A stretch of DNA of 64,000 nt from Caldalkalibacillus uzonensis (GCF_030814135.1 NZ_JAUSUQ010000009.1:124001-188000), one strand, 5' to 3'. Positions 53,944-63,875 are shown, numbered from the stretch's first letter. The notes: a model not told the origin generated them from the letters alone. Made by a program: numbers and translations.

Positions 53944-55142
53944 TCTTCCTTCACCCCTTTATCTGGCAACCCTTGTGGCGGGGCAGACAAGCCGGGTCTG
54001 GCAACCGTTGCTTTCGCTTCAATATACACTTTTACCTCGGGGAACATTTCGTCCCAACGCTCCTTGGCTTCCTGCCATTGTTTGGGATACTTATGGTGAA
54101 AAGCGGTGCCAAAACCAAAAACATCCACTTTAAGTCCCTTCTGAACTACATCAAGGGCTAGTGCCACCCGGTCTTTAATATCCTTTTCCAATTGTCGTTC
54201 TAAATTCCGGACAAATTCAGGGTTCCGTAAGTCGAGGTTACTGGCATTCTGGATCACATCATCTTCTGTTTCAATTTTGACGGTGATGATCCATTGGCCA
54301 TGCTCAATTTTGGGCCTGAGCTCTGTCGATGATTCAAGCAACTCCGCGGTAATATACCCTGTGCCCTTTTCCGGTGCAACGGTAATGGTAGCCATATTGA
54401 TCTCATCTCTCAGCCATAATAGTCCTCTTGTCACCTTCTCATCAATTCGGCCAACCATCCGATCATCTCTAAAAACGGCCGAACCCTCGAGTGACAAAGT
54501 TTGCATCTCACCTTTTCCTTCTTGAGACGGAACTGTTTTGACCATCGGTAATGCCAGATGAATTGAGTCGCTTTCCAACATGTCTAATGCCTCCAGCAAG
54601 GTCACATTCAACCCCACTTCCATTTTGGCCAGTTCCTTGAGGGCTTCTGTTGAAGTGTCCCCCAGATGCGGCAAGGCTCCCAAAATCTTTTTTGGGTCTT
54701 CTTCTGTGACAAAAACCTTAATCCGAAAGCGGCTATCAGGATAACGCCCAAAAAAGTCCAGGCTCCCCTGAATCCCGTCTTCAGCCAATGATTGACCGAT
54801 GACAATCAAACCGGTCTGTCCCCAGAACAGCTGCCGGGGGACTTTCATTTGCAGCTTGGATAGGGCATCAGCCACGGTTTTCCCTGTCGCTGCTTCCACA
54901 TAAAAGGGGGGAGCACCGCCTCCCCCCCCATCTTGTCCTGCGCCCTGAGCCGCTCCTTCAGGAATGCTGAGCTCCACTGCCAGCTCTATTTGATCATCTT
55001 TCTTATCAATCCCCACTCCCTGTATAATGGCAAGATCATCAACTTCAATCCGGTCCCAGCATCCGGCCAGCAAGAAAACCTGGCTAAAGATCAACACTGT
55101 TAAGCCAAGACCAATCATGTTCCGTCTAACAACGGGGTTCAT
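53940..55142 (-). CDS. Germinant receptor C subunit (GerAC family lipoprotein)
   Basis: 400-aa spore inner-membrane lipoprotein. The signal peptide ends in the lipobox LLAGC near residue 28, followed by WDRIEVDDLAIIQGVGIDKK, a GerC hallmark. The C-terminal domain has LKVDVFGFGTAFHHKYPKQW. A Gly-rich loop (GAGQDGGGGGAPP, near 65) interrupts the N-terminal domain. It forms the receptor with the A and B subunits. It overlaps gerB by 4 bases and the D-like gene by 4 bases. Confidence 0.92.
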   Translation of the reverse strand: MNPVVRRNMIGLGLTVLIFSQVFLLAGCWDRIEVDDLAIIQGVGIDKKDDQIELAVELSIPEGAAQGAGQDGGGGGAPPFYVEAATGKTVADALSKLQMKVPRQLFWGQTGLIVIGQSLAEDGIQGSLDFFGRYPDSRFRIKVFVTEEDPKKILGALPHLGDTSTEALKELAKMEVGLNVTLLEALDMLESDSIHLALPMVKTVPSQEGKGEMQTLSLEGSAVFRDDRMVGRIDEKVTRGLLWLRDEINMATITVAPEKGTGYITAELLESSTELRPKIEHGQWIITVKIETEDDVIQNASNLDLRNPEFVRNLERQLEKDIKDRVALALDVVQKGLKVDVFGFGTAFHHKYPKQWQEAKERWDEMFPEVKVYIEAKATVARPGLSAPPQGLPDKGVKEE

Positions 55143-56248
55143 CTCTGCCAGCCCCCTTGTGTTTGGTTTCGTTTAAAGGTCACCACAAGCAGCAATATAA
55201 TGAGGGGAAGCAGTGTCTGCACCGAAGTGTTATAGAATGGATAAATGGTGGCCAAGAAATCCTTCAACTCCGTCAGATTATGATCCGACCAGAGGGCAAA
55301 CACAACCATAAGCAAACCCAAAGGGAAAACCGTCGGCTTATAATTGGATAAATTAAGCCACTGGGCTGTTCCCAGAGCTAAAGCATAATAAAAGACAGTA
55401 ATTTTCACATACAAACCAGCAATCCAAATGGCCATGACGACGGATTGCAGATTTTCAAAAAAATCGGCAATGCTGATATAGCGGGCTGCATCCACCACCG
55501 GATAAATGAGGTTTTCTGTGATCTCGCCAAATACCATTAAAATGAACATATTGGTCAGCACCAGGGTCAACATGACGGCCAATACGGTGAACATCCCCCA
55601 TTTCAAACCGTTTTCACGGTCGGTCACAAAGGGAAGCATAAATGTGACCAGCAGAAACTCACTGAACCAAGCCTGAGGGGCCTTGGCTCCAAATATTGTC
55701 GGCCCAATGCCGTTTTCCAAAACCGGCAATAGCCTGCTTGGATCCATATCACCAATAAGTAAAATAATGAGAAGAATAAGCAAGAAGATGACAATAGGTA
55801 CAAAAACTAACGCTGTTCTGGCCATGACTTCAAGCCCCCCTCGCACCGCAAGGGCACAAACAAGAACCATACTTCCCAAAACAACCGTTAAGGGTGTTCG
55901 CGGCAAAAAGACCCCATCGACAAATTCAGCATATTCTCTTAAGATGATGCCGTTGGAATGCAAGTAGAAAAGGAGATAGATCAAGCCCACAACCTTCCCT
56001 GGAAGCAGGCCCAAAATGGAAACACTATATTGAATAATGGTCTCCTGCGGATAATATTGGTTTAACTTGTAAGCAATATACACGGTTAAAAAGCCGACCA
56101 GCGACCCCCACACGGGGGAGAGCCACCCATCACGGCCAGCATCAGCTGCTGTAATAGCTGGCACTAACAGGATCGCCGTGGCTGTAATGGCGGGATACAT
56201 CATGACCGCCATTTCATACGCCGAAATGCGCCCTTTTTCAATCATCAC
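55139..56248 (-). CDS. Germinant receptor B subunit (GerAB family)
   Basis: 369-aa membrane protein with about ten helices of the GerAB/amino-acid-permease-like family (GRISAYEMAVMMYPAITATAIL, PAITAADAGRDGWLSPVWGS at the start). It likely holds the germinant-binding site. It follows gerA directly (gerA stop at 56249) and overlaps gerC, so the operon is tightly coupled. The germinant is not predictable. Confidence 0.92.
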   Translation of the reverse strand: MMIEKGRISAYEMAVMMYPAITATAILLVPAITAADAGRDGWLSPVWGSLVGFLTVYIAYKLNQYYPQETIIQYSVSILGLLPGKVVGLIYLLFYLHSNGIILREYAEFVDGVFLPRTPLTVVLGSMVLVCALAVRGGLEVMARTALVFVPIVIFLLILLIILLIGDMDPSRLLPVLENGIGPTIFGAKAPQAWFSEFLLVTFMLPFVTDRENGLKWGMFTVLAVMLTLVLTNMFILMVFGEITENLIYPVVDAARYISIADFFENLQSVVMAIWIAGLYVKITVFYYALALGTAQWLNLSNYKPTVFPLGLLMVVFALWSDHNLTELKDFLATIYPFYNTSVQTLLPLIILLLVVTFKRNQTQGGWQR

Positions 56249-57850
56249 TTACTCCCCTCCTCGGGATGGACCCGGTTTTTGATCATGAGCCTGCCGCTTT
56301 CTATTAGCCTGACCAGTCAGGCGGGGACGGGTATCTGAAGCCCATGCCGGGGCGCGCATCAACACATCTTTTATACTGCGCAAATCAACGGGAGCCATGG
56401 GTGACAGATAAGGAACGCCAAACGAACGCAAGGTACACAGGTGAATCACAAATGTAATTACTCCTAACACGATGCCTAGGAGCCCCAGTGTTCCGGCTAA
56501 TAACAGCAGGGGAAAGCGGAGCAAACGAATAGCAAAGGCCGCATTAAATCTGGGGAAGGCAAAATTGGCGATTCCAGTCAGTGCCACCACGATCACCATT
56601 GGAGGGGAGACAATCCCCGCCCGCACCGCTGCCTCACCAATAATCAAACCGCCAACAATGCTGACAGCGGCGCCGATTTGCAAGGGCAGTCTGATTCCTG
56701 CCTCGCGCAACACTTCAAAGATAACTTCCATGATAAACGCTTCAACCAGCGCTGGAAACGGAACCACTTCCCGGGAGGCAGCCATGGACAACAGCAAGGT
56801 TTCCGGCACCATCTCCTGATGAAAAGTTAAAACCGCCACATACATGGAAGGAAGCACCAGAGCAAGAACCACAAAGCCATAGCGCAACCAGCGAATAGCT
56901 GTACCAATCATAAAGCGCTCGTAGTAATCCTCGGCTGCCTGCATGAGCATATAGAACGTGGTGGGAGCGACCAGCGCAAAAGGGGAGCCATCCACCAGCA
57001 CAATCACATGTCCCTCCAATAAATAAGCACAGGCCACATCAACCCGCTCTGTATTTAACAATTGGGGAAAAGGGGAATAGGGGTTATCTTCAATGAATTC
57101 CTCAATATTATGGCTGTCTAGGATGGCATCAACCTTGATCCGTTTGAGCCGGTTGGTCACTTCTTGGACAAGGGTAGGATCCACAATGCCCTCTATATAG
57201 GCAACCACAACATCCGTTTGCGAATATCTGCCCACTTTCATTAATTCCGTTTTTAATTGAGGGCTTTTGATTCTGCGCCGTAACAAGGAAATATTAACCT
57301 GTATGGTTTCGATAAACCCATAACGGGGGCCTCGGACCACTCTCTCAGCAGGAGGCTCTTCCAGAGAACGTTGCTCATATCTTTCTATACCGACAGATAA
57401 ACCTGACTTGTGCTGATCAATCAAAATGACAGGGTGACCCACCGAGACTTTATCAACCACATCGGCAAAGGTTTGAACCTCACTCACAGTAGAAATGTTG
57501 ATCCTCTTTTCGAGCAGCTCTTGTATGCAGTGCTTAGGATGAGTCTGGCCGGCCTCCTCTTTCATCAACGGGGCGAGGAGATTATCATTTAATTCTTCAA
57601 CATTGGACATGCCTTCTATGTAGATCAACAGGGCTTTCGTTTTTCCACTAATAAAAAAGGAACGAAAGACAACATCATAGCAATTCTTGTAAAGTGAACG
57701 AAGCACTTGTTCGTTCTCTGTCAAGGAGCCTGATAAAGGTGTTTGCAGTTCTTGCAGATTTAAATGGGGATTGCGTTTGATTTTCTCTTCCAGAGCTTTT
57801 GTTTTACGCTCATCAGCTTTGCTCAACCATTTTCTCCATCTGCGCACCAC
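56249..57850 (-). CDS. Germinant receptor A subunit (GerAA family)
   Basis: 533-aa protein of the GerA/SpoVAF family: a cytoplasmic N-terminal domain (about 1-270), then several membrane helices. Conserved parts are VVRGPRYGFIETIQVNISLLRRRI, NPYSPFPQLLNTERVD and SREVVPFPALVEAFIMEVIFEVLREAGIRLP. GTG 57850 has GGGAGG eight bases upstream; a frame reaching 57931 overlaps the selD terminator and promoter. Oligomers of GerA subunits form the ion channel of the receptor in the spore membrane. Preceded by a sigma-G-like promoter, as expected for forespore expression. Confidence 0.93.
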   Translation of the reverse strand: MVRRWRKWLSKADERKTKALEEKIKRNPHLNLQELQTPLSGSLTENEQVLRSLYKNCYDVVFRSFFISGKTKALLIYIEGMSNVEELNDNLLAPLMKEEAGQTHPKHCIQELLEKRINISTVSEVQTFADVVDKVSVGHPVILIDQHKSGLSVGIERYEQRSLEEPPAERVVRGPRYGFIETIQVNISLLRRRIKSPQLKTELMKVGRYSQTDVVVAYIEGIVDPTLVQEVTNRLKRIKVDAILDSHNIEEFIEDNPYSPFPQLLNTERVDVACAYLLEGHVIVLVDGSPFALVAPTTFYMLMQAAEDYYERFMIGTAIRWLRYGFVVLALVLPSMYVAVLTFHQEMVPETLLLSMAASREVVPFPALVEAFIMEVIFEVLREAGIRLPLQIGAAVSIVGGLIIGEAAVRAGIVSPPMVIVVALTGIANFAFPRFNAAFAIRLLRFPLLLLAGTLGLLGIVLGVITFVIHLCTLRSFGVPYLSPMAPVDLRSIKDVLMRAPAWASDTRPRLTGQANRKRQAHDQKPGPSRGGE

Positions 57851-57879
57851 CTCAGACACCTCCCTTCTGCCCTTTTCTC

Positions 57880-57909
57880 TAGGTTGTGAAGGTGTGTAGC
57901 GAATTATGC
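57880..57909 (-). promoter_or_regulatory. Sigma-G-like promoter of the ger operon
   Basis: Minus-strand GCATA (57905-57909), 18-bp spacer and CAACCTA (57880-57886). The -35 matches GHATR and the -10 agrees with CATWHTA at 5 of 7 positions. Transcription would begin near 57873, 23 bp before the GTG. Confidence 0.5.
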
Positions 57910-57911
57910 AC

Positions 57912-57950
57912 AAAAAAAGACTGCTTCCCAAATGTATAGGAAACAGTCTT
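57912..57950 (-). terminator. Terminator of selD
   Basis: AAGACTGCTTCC (57917-57928) pairs with GGAAACAGTCTT (57939-57950) with one mismatch. The minus strand continues into seven T residues. It isolates the ger operon from selD. Confidence 0.88.
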
Positions 57951-57994
57951 AAGCGAGCTTTAAAGAGAGTATTCTGTTATAAACCATGATTCTA

Positions 57995-59044
57995 TCAGTC
58001 TGTGACCTTGATGCAGCCAGGGTGATCACTGGTCACATAACCGATCTCAGCTGCATCCACACCTTGCTGATGCAACGCTGCCAGAAGCCCTGCTGCGTCC
58101 TGTTCATCTGCCGCCATGAGCAAGCCCCCTGAGGTGACGGCATCACACAGGATCCATTGTTCAATCTCATCAATGCCTTCTGCGTAGCTGACACAGTCAC
58201 TTAACCAGCGGTGATTCGCTTTAGTTCCTCCAGGGACAATACCCTTTTCCGCTAACCTGCGGGTGCCGGGCAAAACCGGAACCTTCGAGTGTTGAATCAC
58301 CAGGCCAAGCTGACTGCCCTTCGCCATTTCCGCGGCATGCCCCAGCAAGCCGAACCCGGTTACATCGGTGCAGGCATGAACCTTAAAGCCAGCCATCACT
58401 TCTGCCGCTGTTTTATTTAAAGCGGCCATCACCTGCATCACCTGTTGTAACTCTTCTTCACTCAGCAAATCCCGTTTGATGGCCGTGGTTTGGATGCCGA
58501 CACCGATGGGTTTGGTCAACAGGAGACGGTCTCCCGGTTTGGCCCCAGCATTTTTGAGCACCTTTTCGGGATGGACGACACCTGTACAAGCCAGGCCAAA
58601 TTTGGGCTCTGCATCATCGATGGAGTGCCCCCCTACCAGGGTGGCCCCTGCCTCGGCGACTTTATCCGCCGCCCCGCGCAGGATGTCAGCCAGGATCGAC
58701 TTGTCCAGCTTCTTGACCGGGAAGCCGACAATGTTCAGCACAGCCAGCGGCTTGGCGCCCATGGCGTAAATATCACTCAGTGAGTTGGCCGCAGCAATCT
58801 GCCCGAACATATAGGGATCATCAACAATAGGGGTGAAAAAGTCGACGGTCTGAACCAAGGCCAACTCGTCTGTCAGCCGGTAAACGCCGGCATCATCAGA
58901 GGTATCCAGACCCACAAGCAGATTGGGATCAGGAATCGTTGCTGGCAGATGACGCAACACGTGCGCCAGGTCCTCAGGACCAATTTTGCACCCTCATCCA
59001 CCCTTGGAGGAAAGGGCGGTTAATTTCACTTTTCCATCCGCCAC
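57995..59044 (-). CDS. selD: Selenide, water dikinase SelD, a UGA-encoded selenoprotein
   Basis: Makes selenophosphate from selenide and ATP for selenocysteine (and 2-selenouridine) synthesis. The 349-aa protein reads MADGKVKLTALSSKGG, then UGA (58994-58996), then GCKIGPEDL. The UGA is codon 17 and Lys is codon 20, matching E. coli Cys17 and Lys20, so UGA is selenocysteine. Without this, the gene seems to start at an internal GTG (58960). GTG 59044 has AAAGGAG eight bases upstream. Further motifs are DTSDDAGVY, VDFFTPIVDDPY with metal-binding Asp and LVGGHSIDD. Its start lies 135 bp after the cvpA stop. Other sel genes are not in this window. Confidence 0.93.
58961..58991 (-). promoter_or_regulatory. 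Candidate bacterial SECIS hairpin in selD
   Basis: Directly after the UGA, GGTCC (58977-58981) and GGACC (58969-58973) form a 5-bp stem around a TGA loop, supported by outer GTGC (58988-58991) / GCAC (58961-58964). The loop lies about 17 bases after UGA and holds a G, as needed for SelB recognition. The fold was drawn by eye. Confidence 0.6.
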
Positions 59045-59179
59045 ACCGCTCACTCCTTTCACGCTTAGATTTACACACCCTGGTTGGGCAGCAGCCATCC
59101 ATAAGATCAGGCTGACCTCCACCTTCTCCCTCTGCCGTCACCCCCTTGCAACCTCTGCTGGCCGGACAAAGTGGCTTCT

Positions 59180-59692
59180 TTACACCAGGGAGAAGAGCGG
59201 GCTTTTCTTCATCAGCCACGAAGCCAGTTCAGAATTTAACAGCAGAGTCTGGCCCGTTTCCCAAGGCAGAAAGAAGAGGACGTGAACCATGAGAAAGACC
59301 ACAATGGCCATTTGTAAAGCGCCGACCAAAAGTCCCAGACTCCGGTTCGCCAAATTGAGGCCAGGCAAGCGGCTGATGCCATCTAAGATGCGAAAAATCA
59401 CATGTAAAACAAGTTTGGTGGTGAAAAACAAGAGGATAAAGGCTAAGGCCCCGTAGAAAATACCCTCTGCATTTAGCACAGCCAGCCAGATCCATTCTCC
59501 CTCCAGCTGACTGAGTGGATAGGGGATCCACTCTTTCAGGAGAGGTTCCAGTTGTCCCTTGTAGCGGAAAGCCACAATAACAGCGACAATAAAACTGACC
59601 AGCCTGGCTGTGTGCATAATAAATCCTCGCCGGTACCCTATCACCATGCCGATGAACAACAGACCGACAATGATGAAATCCAGTATGTTCAT
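59180..59692 (-). CDS. cvpA: CvpA-family membrane protein
   Basis: 170-aa protein with about four membrane helices (MNILDFIIVGLLFIGMVIGYRRGF at the start, a CvpA signature). In B. subtilis the homologue YshB lies beside zapA. CvpA is linked to colicin V export in E. coli and to envelope functions elsewhere, with no firm biochemical role. It overlaps the zapA stop by ATGA and so is cotranscribed with it. selD follows 135 bp later. Confidence 0.87.
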   Translation of the reverse strand: MNILDFIIVGLLFIGMVIGYRRGFIMHTARLVSFIVAVIVAFRYKGQLEPLLKEWIPYPLSQLEGEWIWLAVLNAEGIFYGALAFILLFFTTKLVLHVIFRILDGISRLPGLNLANRSLGLLVGALQMAIVVFLMVHVLFFLPWETGQTLLLNSELASWLMKKSPLFSLV

Positions 59693-59961
59693 GTCTGCTT
59701 ACCCCTTGTTTCAGCCTCAATCAATTTGATCAGATCTTCATACTCCTGCTGCAGTTTAAAATATTCATCCGCCAGGTTAACAGCGGTTAAAACCGCCGTT
59801 TTAGTTGTATCTAATGAGGGATTTTTAGCGGACAGCTCTCTCATCTTTTCATCAACATAGTGAGCAACCTCCTTCATATACGCCTCGGAGGCTTCTCCTT
59901 TTAACGTATATTTTTGGCCGAAAATCTCCACGGTTACTTTCCTCACCGGATCTTTTCGCAC
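59689..59961 (-). CDS. zapA: Cell division protein ZapA
   Basis: 90-aa FtsZ-ring stabiliser. It has the ZapA core (KVTVEIFGQKYTLKGEASEAYMKEVAHYVDEKM) and a C-terminal coiled coil (VLTAVNLADEYFKLQQEYEDL). It promotes FtsZ bundling at midcell. The start is GTG 59961, with GGGAGGG eight bases before it. It lies 28 bp after pheT, so pheST-zapA-cvpA may share a transcript. Confidence 0.92.
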   Translation of the reverse strand: MRKDPVRKVTVEIFGQKYTLKGEASEAYMKEVAHYVDEKMRELSAKNPSLDTTKTAVLTAVNLADEYFKLQQEYEDLIKLIEAETRGKQT

Positions 59962-59989
59962 TAAAAATCCCTCCCAACCTCTGCTTTTT

Positions 59990-62410
59990 CTATCTTAACA
60001 TGGCGCCCCATTCTTCGGCCAGTCTCTCAACAATGCGTTGATGAACCTCTTGCACCTCTTCATCCGTCAAAGTGCGTTCGGGATCAAGATAAGTGAGGGA
60101 GAAAGCGATGCTCTGCTTGCCTGCCTCAATCCCTTCTCCTGTATACACATCAAAGACATGGACATGTTTCAGGAGCGGAGCCCCTGCGTCCTTGATTGTG
60201 CTCAACAGGTCACCAGCAATCACCTCTTGGGCAACCACCACCGCCAAATCCCGCTGAATGCTGGGGAATTTGGGCAAGGGATCGAAAGTGACCTGACCGG
60301 GCAGGTGCTTGAACAACCGCTCGATATCCAGTTCAAAGGCGTACACCTCATTTAATTCCAATTGCCGTTCCACATGAGGGTGGATTTGGCCCACAAAGCC
60401 GATGCGCTCCCCACCAATCACCATTTCCGCTGTCCGTCCAGGATGATAGTGTTCCCGCTCCACTGCTTTAAACTGAACACCCTGGATGCCTAACTTATGC
60501 AGCAATCCTTCCACTACGCCTTTAGCCACGTAGAAATCAACAGGCACCTTCACATGTTGCCAAGGATGGGATTGCCACAAACCGGTCAGCACACCAGCCA
60601 CCACTTCCTTCTCCCGGGGCAATTCACGCAAATGTGTCTCTTTTGTTAAAAACGTATGGCCTATTTCAAACAGAAATATATCTGTTTGCTTGCGGTTCTT
60701 ATTATATTGTACCACTTCCAACAGACACGGGATCAATGTGGTCCGCAAATGACTGCGCTCCTCACTCATGGGCATGGCCAGCTTAATCGGTTGTACCTCT
60801 TCTGAAAACCAGCTTCCCCAAGAGGCAGAGTACTCATTGGTCAGCGAGTAAGTGACCACTTGGTTTAATCCGGCTGCTTGTAAAAAACGCTTAATCTGCT
60901 GCCGCAAACGCTGCAAAGGTGTGCGTGAACCGGGAGTTGTCCGGCCGGCCGGCAAGGTGGTTGGGATCTGATCGTAACCATACAGACGGGCAATTTCTTC
61001 TATTAAATCCTCTTCGATGCTAATATCGGACCTGCGGGTAGGGATTTCCACGTTTATTTCGTGACCTAGATTGTCATAATCAAAGTTCAGGCGGTCGAGA
61101 ATGGCCGTCACCTGTCCCGTGGAAAGCTCCGTCCCCAGCACGTTGTTCAATTTGACCAGATGCAGGGAGACGCGCTGGCGCTGAAAATCTTTAACTTTTT
61201 GCTGGGCAGTGCCGGAGAACACCGTGCCGCCAGCTAACTCTGCCAAAAGAGCAGCCGCCCGGTCACACGCCTCCCTCACCCTCTCGGGATCAACACCTTT
61301 TTCAAAACGGGTACTGGCTTCAGAACGTAAGCCTAACGTTTTAGACGTGGTGCGAATGGAGAGGCCGTCAAAATACGCCGATTCCAGAATCACATCAGTC
61401 GTTTCTTCCGTCACTTCTGAATTGGCCGCCCCCATCACACCAGCGACAGCAATTACTTTTTCGGGATCGGTGATCAACAGCATCCCTTCTTCGAGGGCCC
61501 GTTCCTGATCATCCAGGGTGACAACCATTTCCCCTTGCCGGGCTTGGCGGACAATAATCTGGCCGTCTTTGACGCGGCTCGCATCAAAGGCATGCAAAGG
61601 CTGTCCATATTCAAGCATGACATAGTTGGTCACATCCACCACATTGTTAATGGGACGGACACCGGCAGCAATCAGGTAATTTTGCAGCCAGATAGGTGAA
61701 GGGCCGATTTTCACCCCGGTTACTTTACGGGCCACATAATAGGGACACAGCTCCGGTGCGTCAAGCTGGACCGTTACTTCTGAATCGGTTCTCGTCCCGC
61801 TCTCGGTCAGCTTGATCTCTGGCAACCTCACTTCCCGGTCCAAAATTGCGGCCACCTCATACGCAACTCCTAACATACTTAAACAGTCAGAACGGTTAGG
61901 AGTCAGTCCCAGTTCCAGCACGGCATCATCCAAGCCCAGGTAGCTCAAGGCGTCTTCCCCCACTTGGGCATCTTCGGGCAAGACCATGATCCCTTGCTTA
62001 TGTTCATCCGCAATAAAACGTTCATCAATACCCAGCTCCTGAGCGGAACAAATCATTCCCTCTGAGACTTCACCACGTAATTTGGCTTTTTTAATCTTAA
62101 AGTTGCCGGGCAAAACAGCCCCTACCTTGGCTACAGGCACTTTTTGACCCTGGGCTACGTTTTTGGCTCCGCACACAATCTGTACAGGTTCCCCTTCTCC
62201 CAAATCAACCCGGCACACGCTTAACTTGTCCGCATTGGGATGCTGCATCCGCTCTTGGACATAACCGATCACAACCTCTTTTATTTCCTCGCCGCGTTTG
62301 ATCACCTGCTCCACTTCAATACCGGACCGGGTTAATTTTTCAGCCAGTTCCTCAGGTGAGATATCACTCAAGTCCACATATTGGCTTAACCAGTTATAGG
62401 ATACCAGCAT
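59990..62410 (-). CDS. pheT: Phenylalanyl-tRNA synthetase beta subunit
   Basis: 806-aa beta chain of the alpha2-beta2 enzyme that charges tRNA-Phe. Domains in order: EMAP-II-like tRNA-binding domain (about 40-155), B3/4 editing region (about 210-385, with GLRSEASTRFEKGVDPE), B5 (about 405-480), a catalytic-like core, and the ferredoxin-fold anticodon-binding domain at about 715-806 (FPSIQRDLAVVVAQEV to the end). ATG 62410 follows GGGAGGAAG. It starts 25 bp after the pheS stop. Confidence 0.96.
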   Translation of the reverse strand: MLVSYNWLSQYVDLSDISPEELAEKLTRSGIEVEQVIKRGEEIKEVVIGYVQERMQHPNADKLSVCRVDLGEGEPVQIVCGAKNVAQGQKVPVAKVGAVLPGNFKIKKAKLRGEVSEGMICSAQELGIDERFIADEHKQGIMVLPEDAQVGEDALSYLGLDDAVLELGLTPNRSDCLSMLGVAYEVAAILDREVRLPEIKLTESGTRTDSEVTVQLDAPELCPYYVARKVTGVKIGPSPIWLQNYLIAAGVRPINNVVDVTNYVMLEYGQPLHAFDASRVKDGQIIVRQARQGEMVVTLDDQERALEEGMLLITDPEKVIAVAGVMGAANSEVTEETTDVILESAYFDGLSIRTTSKTLGLRSEASTRFEKGVDPERVREACDRAAALLAELAGGTVFSGTAQQKVKDFQRQRVSLHLVKLNNVLGTELSTGQVTAILDRLNFDYDNLGHEINVEIPTRRSDISIEEDLIEEIARLYGYDQIPTTLPAGRTTPGSRTPLQRLRQQIKRFLQAAGLNQVVTYSLTNEYSASWGSWFSEEVQPIKLAMPMSEERSHLRTTLIPCLLEVVQYNKNRKQTDIFLFEIGHTFLTKETHLRELPREKEVVAGVLTGLWQSHPWQHVKVPVDFYVAKGVVEGLLHKLGIQGVQFKAVEREHYHPGRTAEMVIGGERIGFVGQIHPHVERQLELNEVYAFELDIERLFKHLPGQVTFDPLPKFPSIQRDLAVVVAQEVIAGDLLSTIKDAGAPLLKHVHVFDVYTGEGIEAGKQSIAFSLTYLDPERTLTDEEVQEVHQRIVERLAEEWGAMLR

Positions 62411-62435
62411 GCTACTTCCTCCCTCTCTTCATTCA

Positions 62436-63470
62436 CTATATTCGCCCGAATTGGCTTAAGAAACGTCCATCATTGGTGTAAAAGTGACGGATGTCATCAA
62501 TCCCGTACTTCAACATGGCAATGCGCTCCACACCCATGCCAAACGCAAAACCGGTATACTTATTGGGGTCATAACCTGCCCGTTCCAGTACCCAGGGATG
62601 AACCATACCCGAACCCAGGATCTCAATCCAGCCGCTGTGCTTGCAGACCCGGCACCCTGTTCCGCCGCACAAGATACATGAAATATCTACTTCCGCACTG
62701 GGCTCAGTAAAGGGGAAAAAGCTTGGGCGTAGGCGGATCTGCTGGTTTTGCCCGAACATTTCCCGGGCAAACTGTAACAAGATTCCCTTTAAGTCACTCA
62801 TGCTTACGCCTTCATCCACATATAAACCCTCAATTTGCATAAATTGATGGGAATGAGTGGCATCATCTGTATCACGGCGGAACACTTTGCCCGGACAGAT
62901 GATTTTAACGGGCACTTGCCCTTTCATTGCCTCCATGGTACGCACCTGCACAGGGGATGTATGGGTTCGTAGCAGAATCTCTTCAGTAATATAAAAAGAG
63001 TCCTGCATGTCCCGGGCGGGATGGTTTTTGGGCAAGTTTAACGCTTCGAAGTTGTAGTAATCAGACTCCACCTCTGGGCCTTCGGCAATTTTAAAGCCCA
63101 TGCCCAAAAATATGTCCTCGATTTGTTCAATCACACCGTTTAACGGATGGGTTGTGCCTTCCCGGACCGGACGTCCCGGCAGGGTCACATCCACTTTTTC
63201 CTGCTGCAATTTTTCTTCCAGTTGCTTTTGTTCCAACTCACGGATACGCGCTTCCAACTCTTCTTCAATTTGGCGGCGAATTTCATTCGCCAGCTGACCC
63301 ACTTTGGGGCGCTCTTCTGCCGGGAGGGCCCCCATACCCCGCAGCACTTCGGTAATCGGGCCTTTTTTGCCCAAGTACTTCACTTTGACCTCCTGTAATT
63401 GCCTTACTTCTTGTGCAGCACCGATTTGAGCCAATGCCTCATCTTTTAAGGCAAGCAGTTTATCTTGCAT
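62436..63470 (-). CDS. pheS: Phenylalanyl-tRNA synthetase alpha subunit
   Basis: 344-aa catalytic class II subunit. Motif regions are visible as [41 protein letters not shown] near 205-223, [18 protein letters not shown], a CxxC pair ([12 protein letters not shown]) near 270-281 as in B. subtilis PheS, and [10 protein letters not shown] near 317. ATG 63470 gives the length of B. subtilis PheS; a GTG at 63479 sits too close to the ribosome site. Controlled by an upstream T-box leader. Confidence 0.96.
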   Translation of the reverse strand: MQDKLLALKDEALAQIGAAQEVRQLQEVKVKYLGKKGPITEVLRGMGALPAEERPKVGQLANEIRRQIEEELEARIRELEQKQLEEKLQQEKVDVTLPGRPVREGTTHPLNGVIEQIEDIFLGMGFKIAEGPEVESDYYNFEALNLPKNHPARDMQDSFYITEEILLRTHTSPVQVRTMEAMKGQVPVKIICPGKVFRRDTDDATHSHQFMQIEGLYVDEGVSMSDLKGILLQFAREMFGQNQQIRLRPSFFPFTEPSAEVDISCILCGGTGCRVCKHSGWIEILGSGMVHPWVLERAGYDPNKYTGFAFGMGVERIAMLKYGIDDIRHFYTNDGRFLSQFGRI

Positions 63471-63545
63471 CTTGTCCACCCTTTCTTAAGTGATTGTGTT
63501 TTTGATCAACAGACTCATTCCAACTCAACTTTTTCCCTAAAACAG

Positions 63546-63868
63546 AAAAAAGTCTCTCCCTTTTAAGGGACGAGACTTCGCGGTACCACCCTTGTTAGCC
63601 AAACATTAAATCGGTTTTGGCATGTCTTGCTGCCACAAAACTTCTGGCTCACTTCATTGGCATAACGGAATTGACCCGGTCACTGCTACCCCGTTTCCTT
63701 AAGCGGAAAGGCTCACAGGACAGCTCCGGAGGGAATTCAACAGCTTCCACCTTAGAGATGCTTCCAGCCCAAGGCATCTCCTCTCTTGAAGGGGAGAGGA
63801 CTGTCTACTCTTCTCCTTCACAGCTGATCACCATATGTTGTTGTAATAGGCACATATACTCATATTCA
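63546..63868 (-). ncRNA. T-box leader of pheST
   Basis: tRNA-Phe-sensing leader. The conserved T-box GGGTGGTACCGCG lies at 63580-63592, followed by a terminator (63546-63578; AAGTCTC...GAGACTT, then six T). Upstream is a long Stem I region. A Phe codon TTC at 63733-63735 (minus strand, in GAATTCCC) is the likely specifier. Uncharged tRNA-Phe would bind the leader and favour antitermination. Confidence 0.93.
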
Positions 63869-63875
63869 GAGATTT

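Noticed and set aside
59045-59179. Possible tRNA-Sec gene between cvpA and selD
   Set aside because: No cloverleaf, T-loop motif or TCA anticodon arm could be drawn on either strand, so the spacer is treated as leader sequence.
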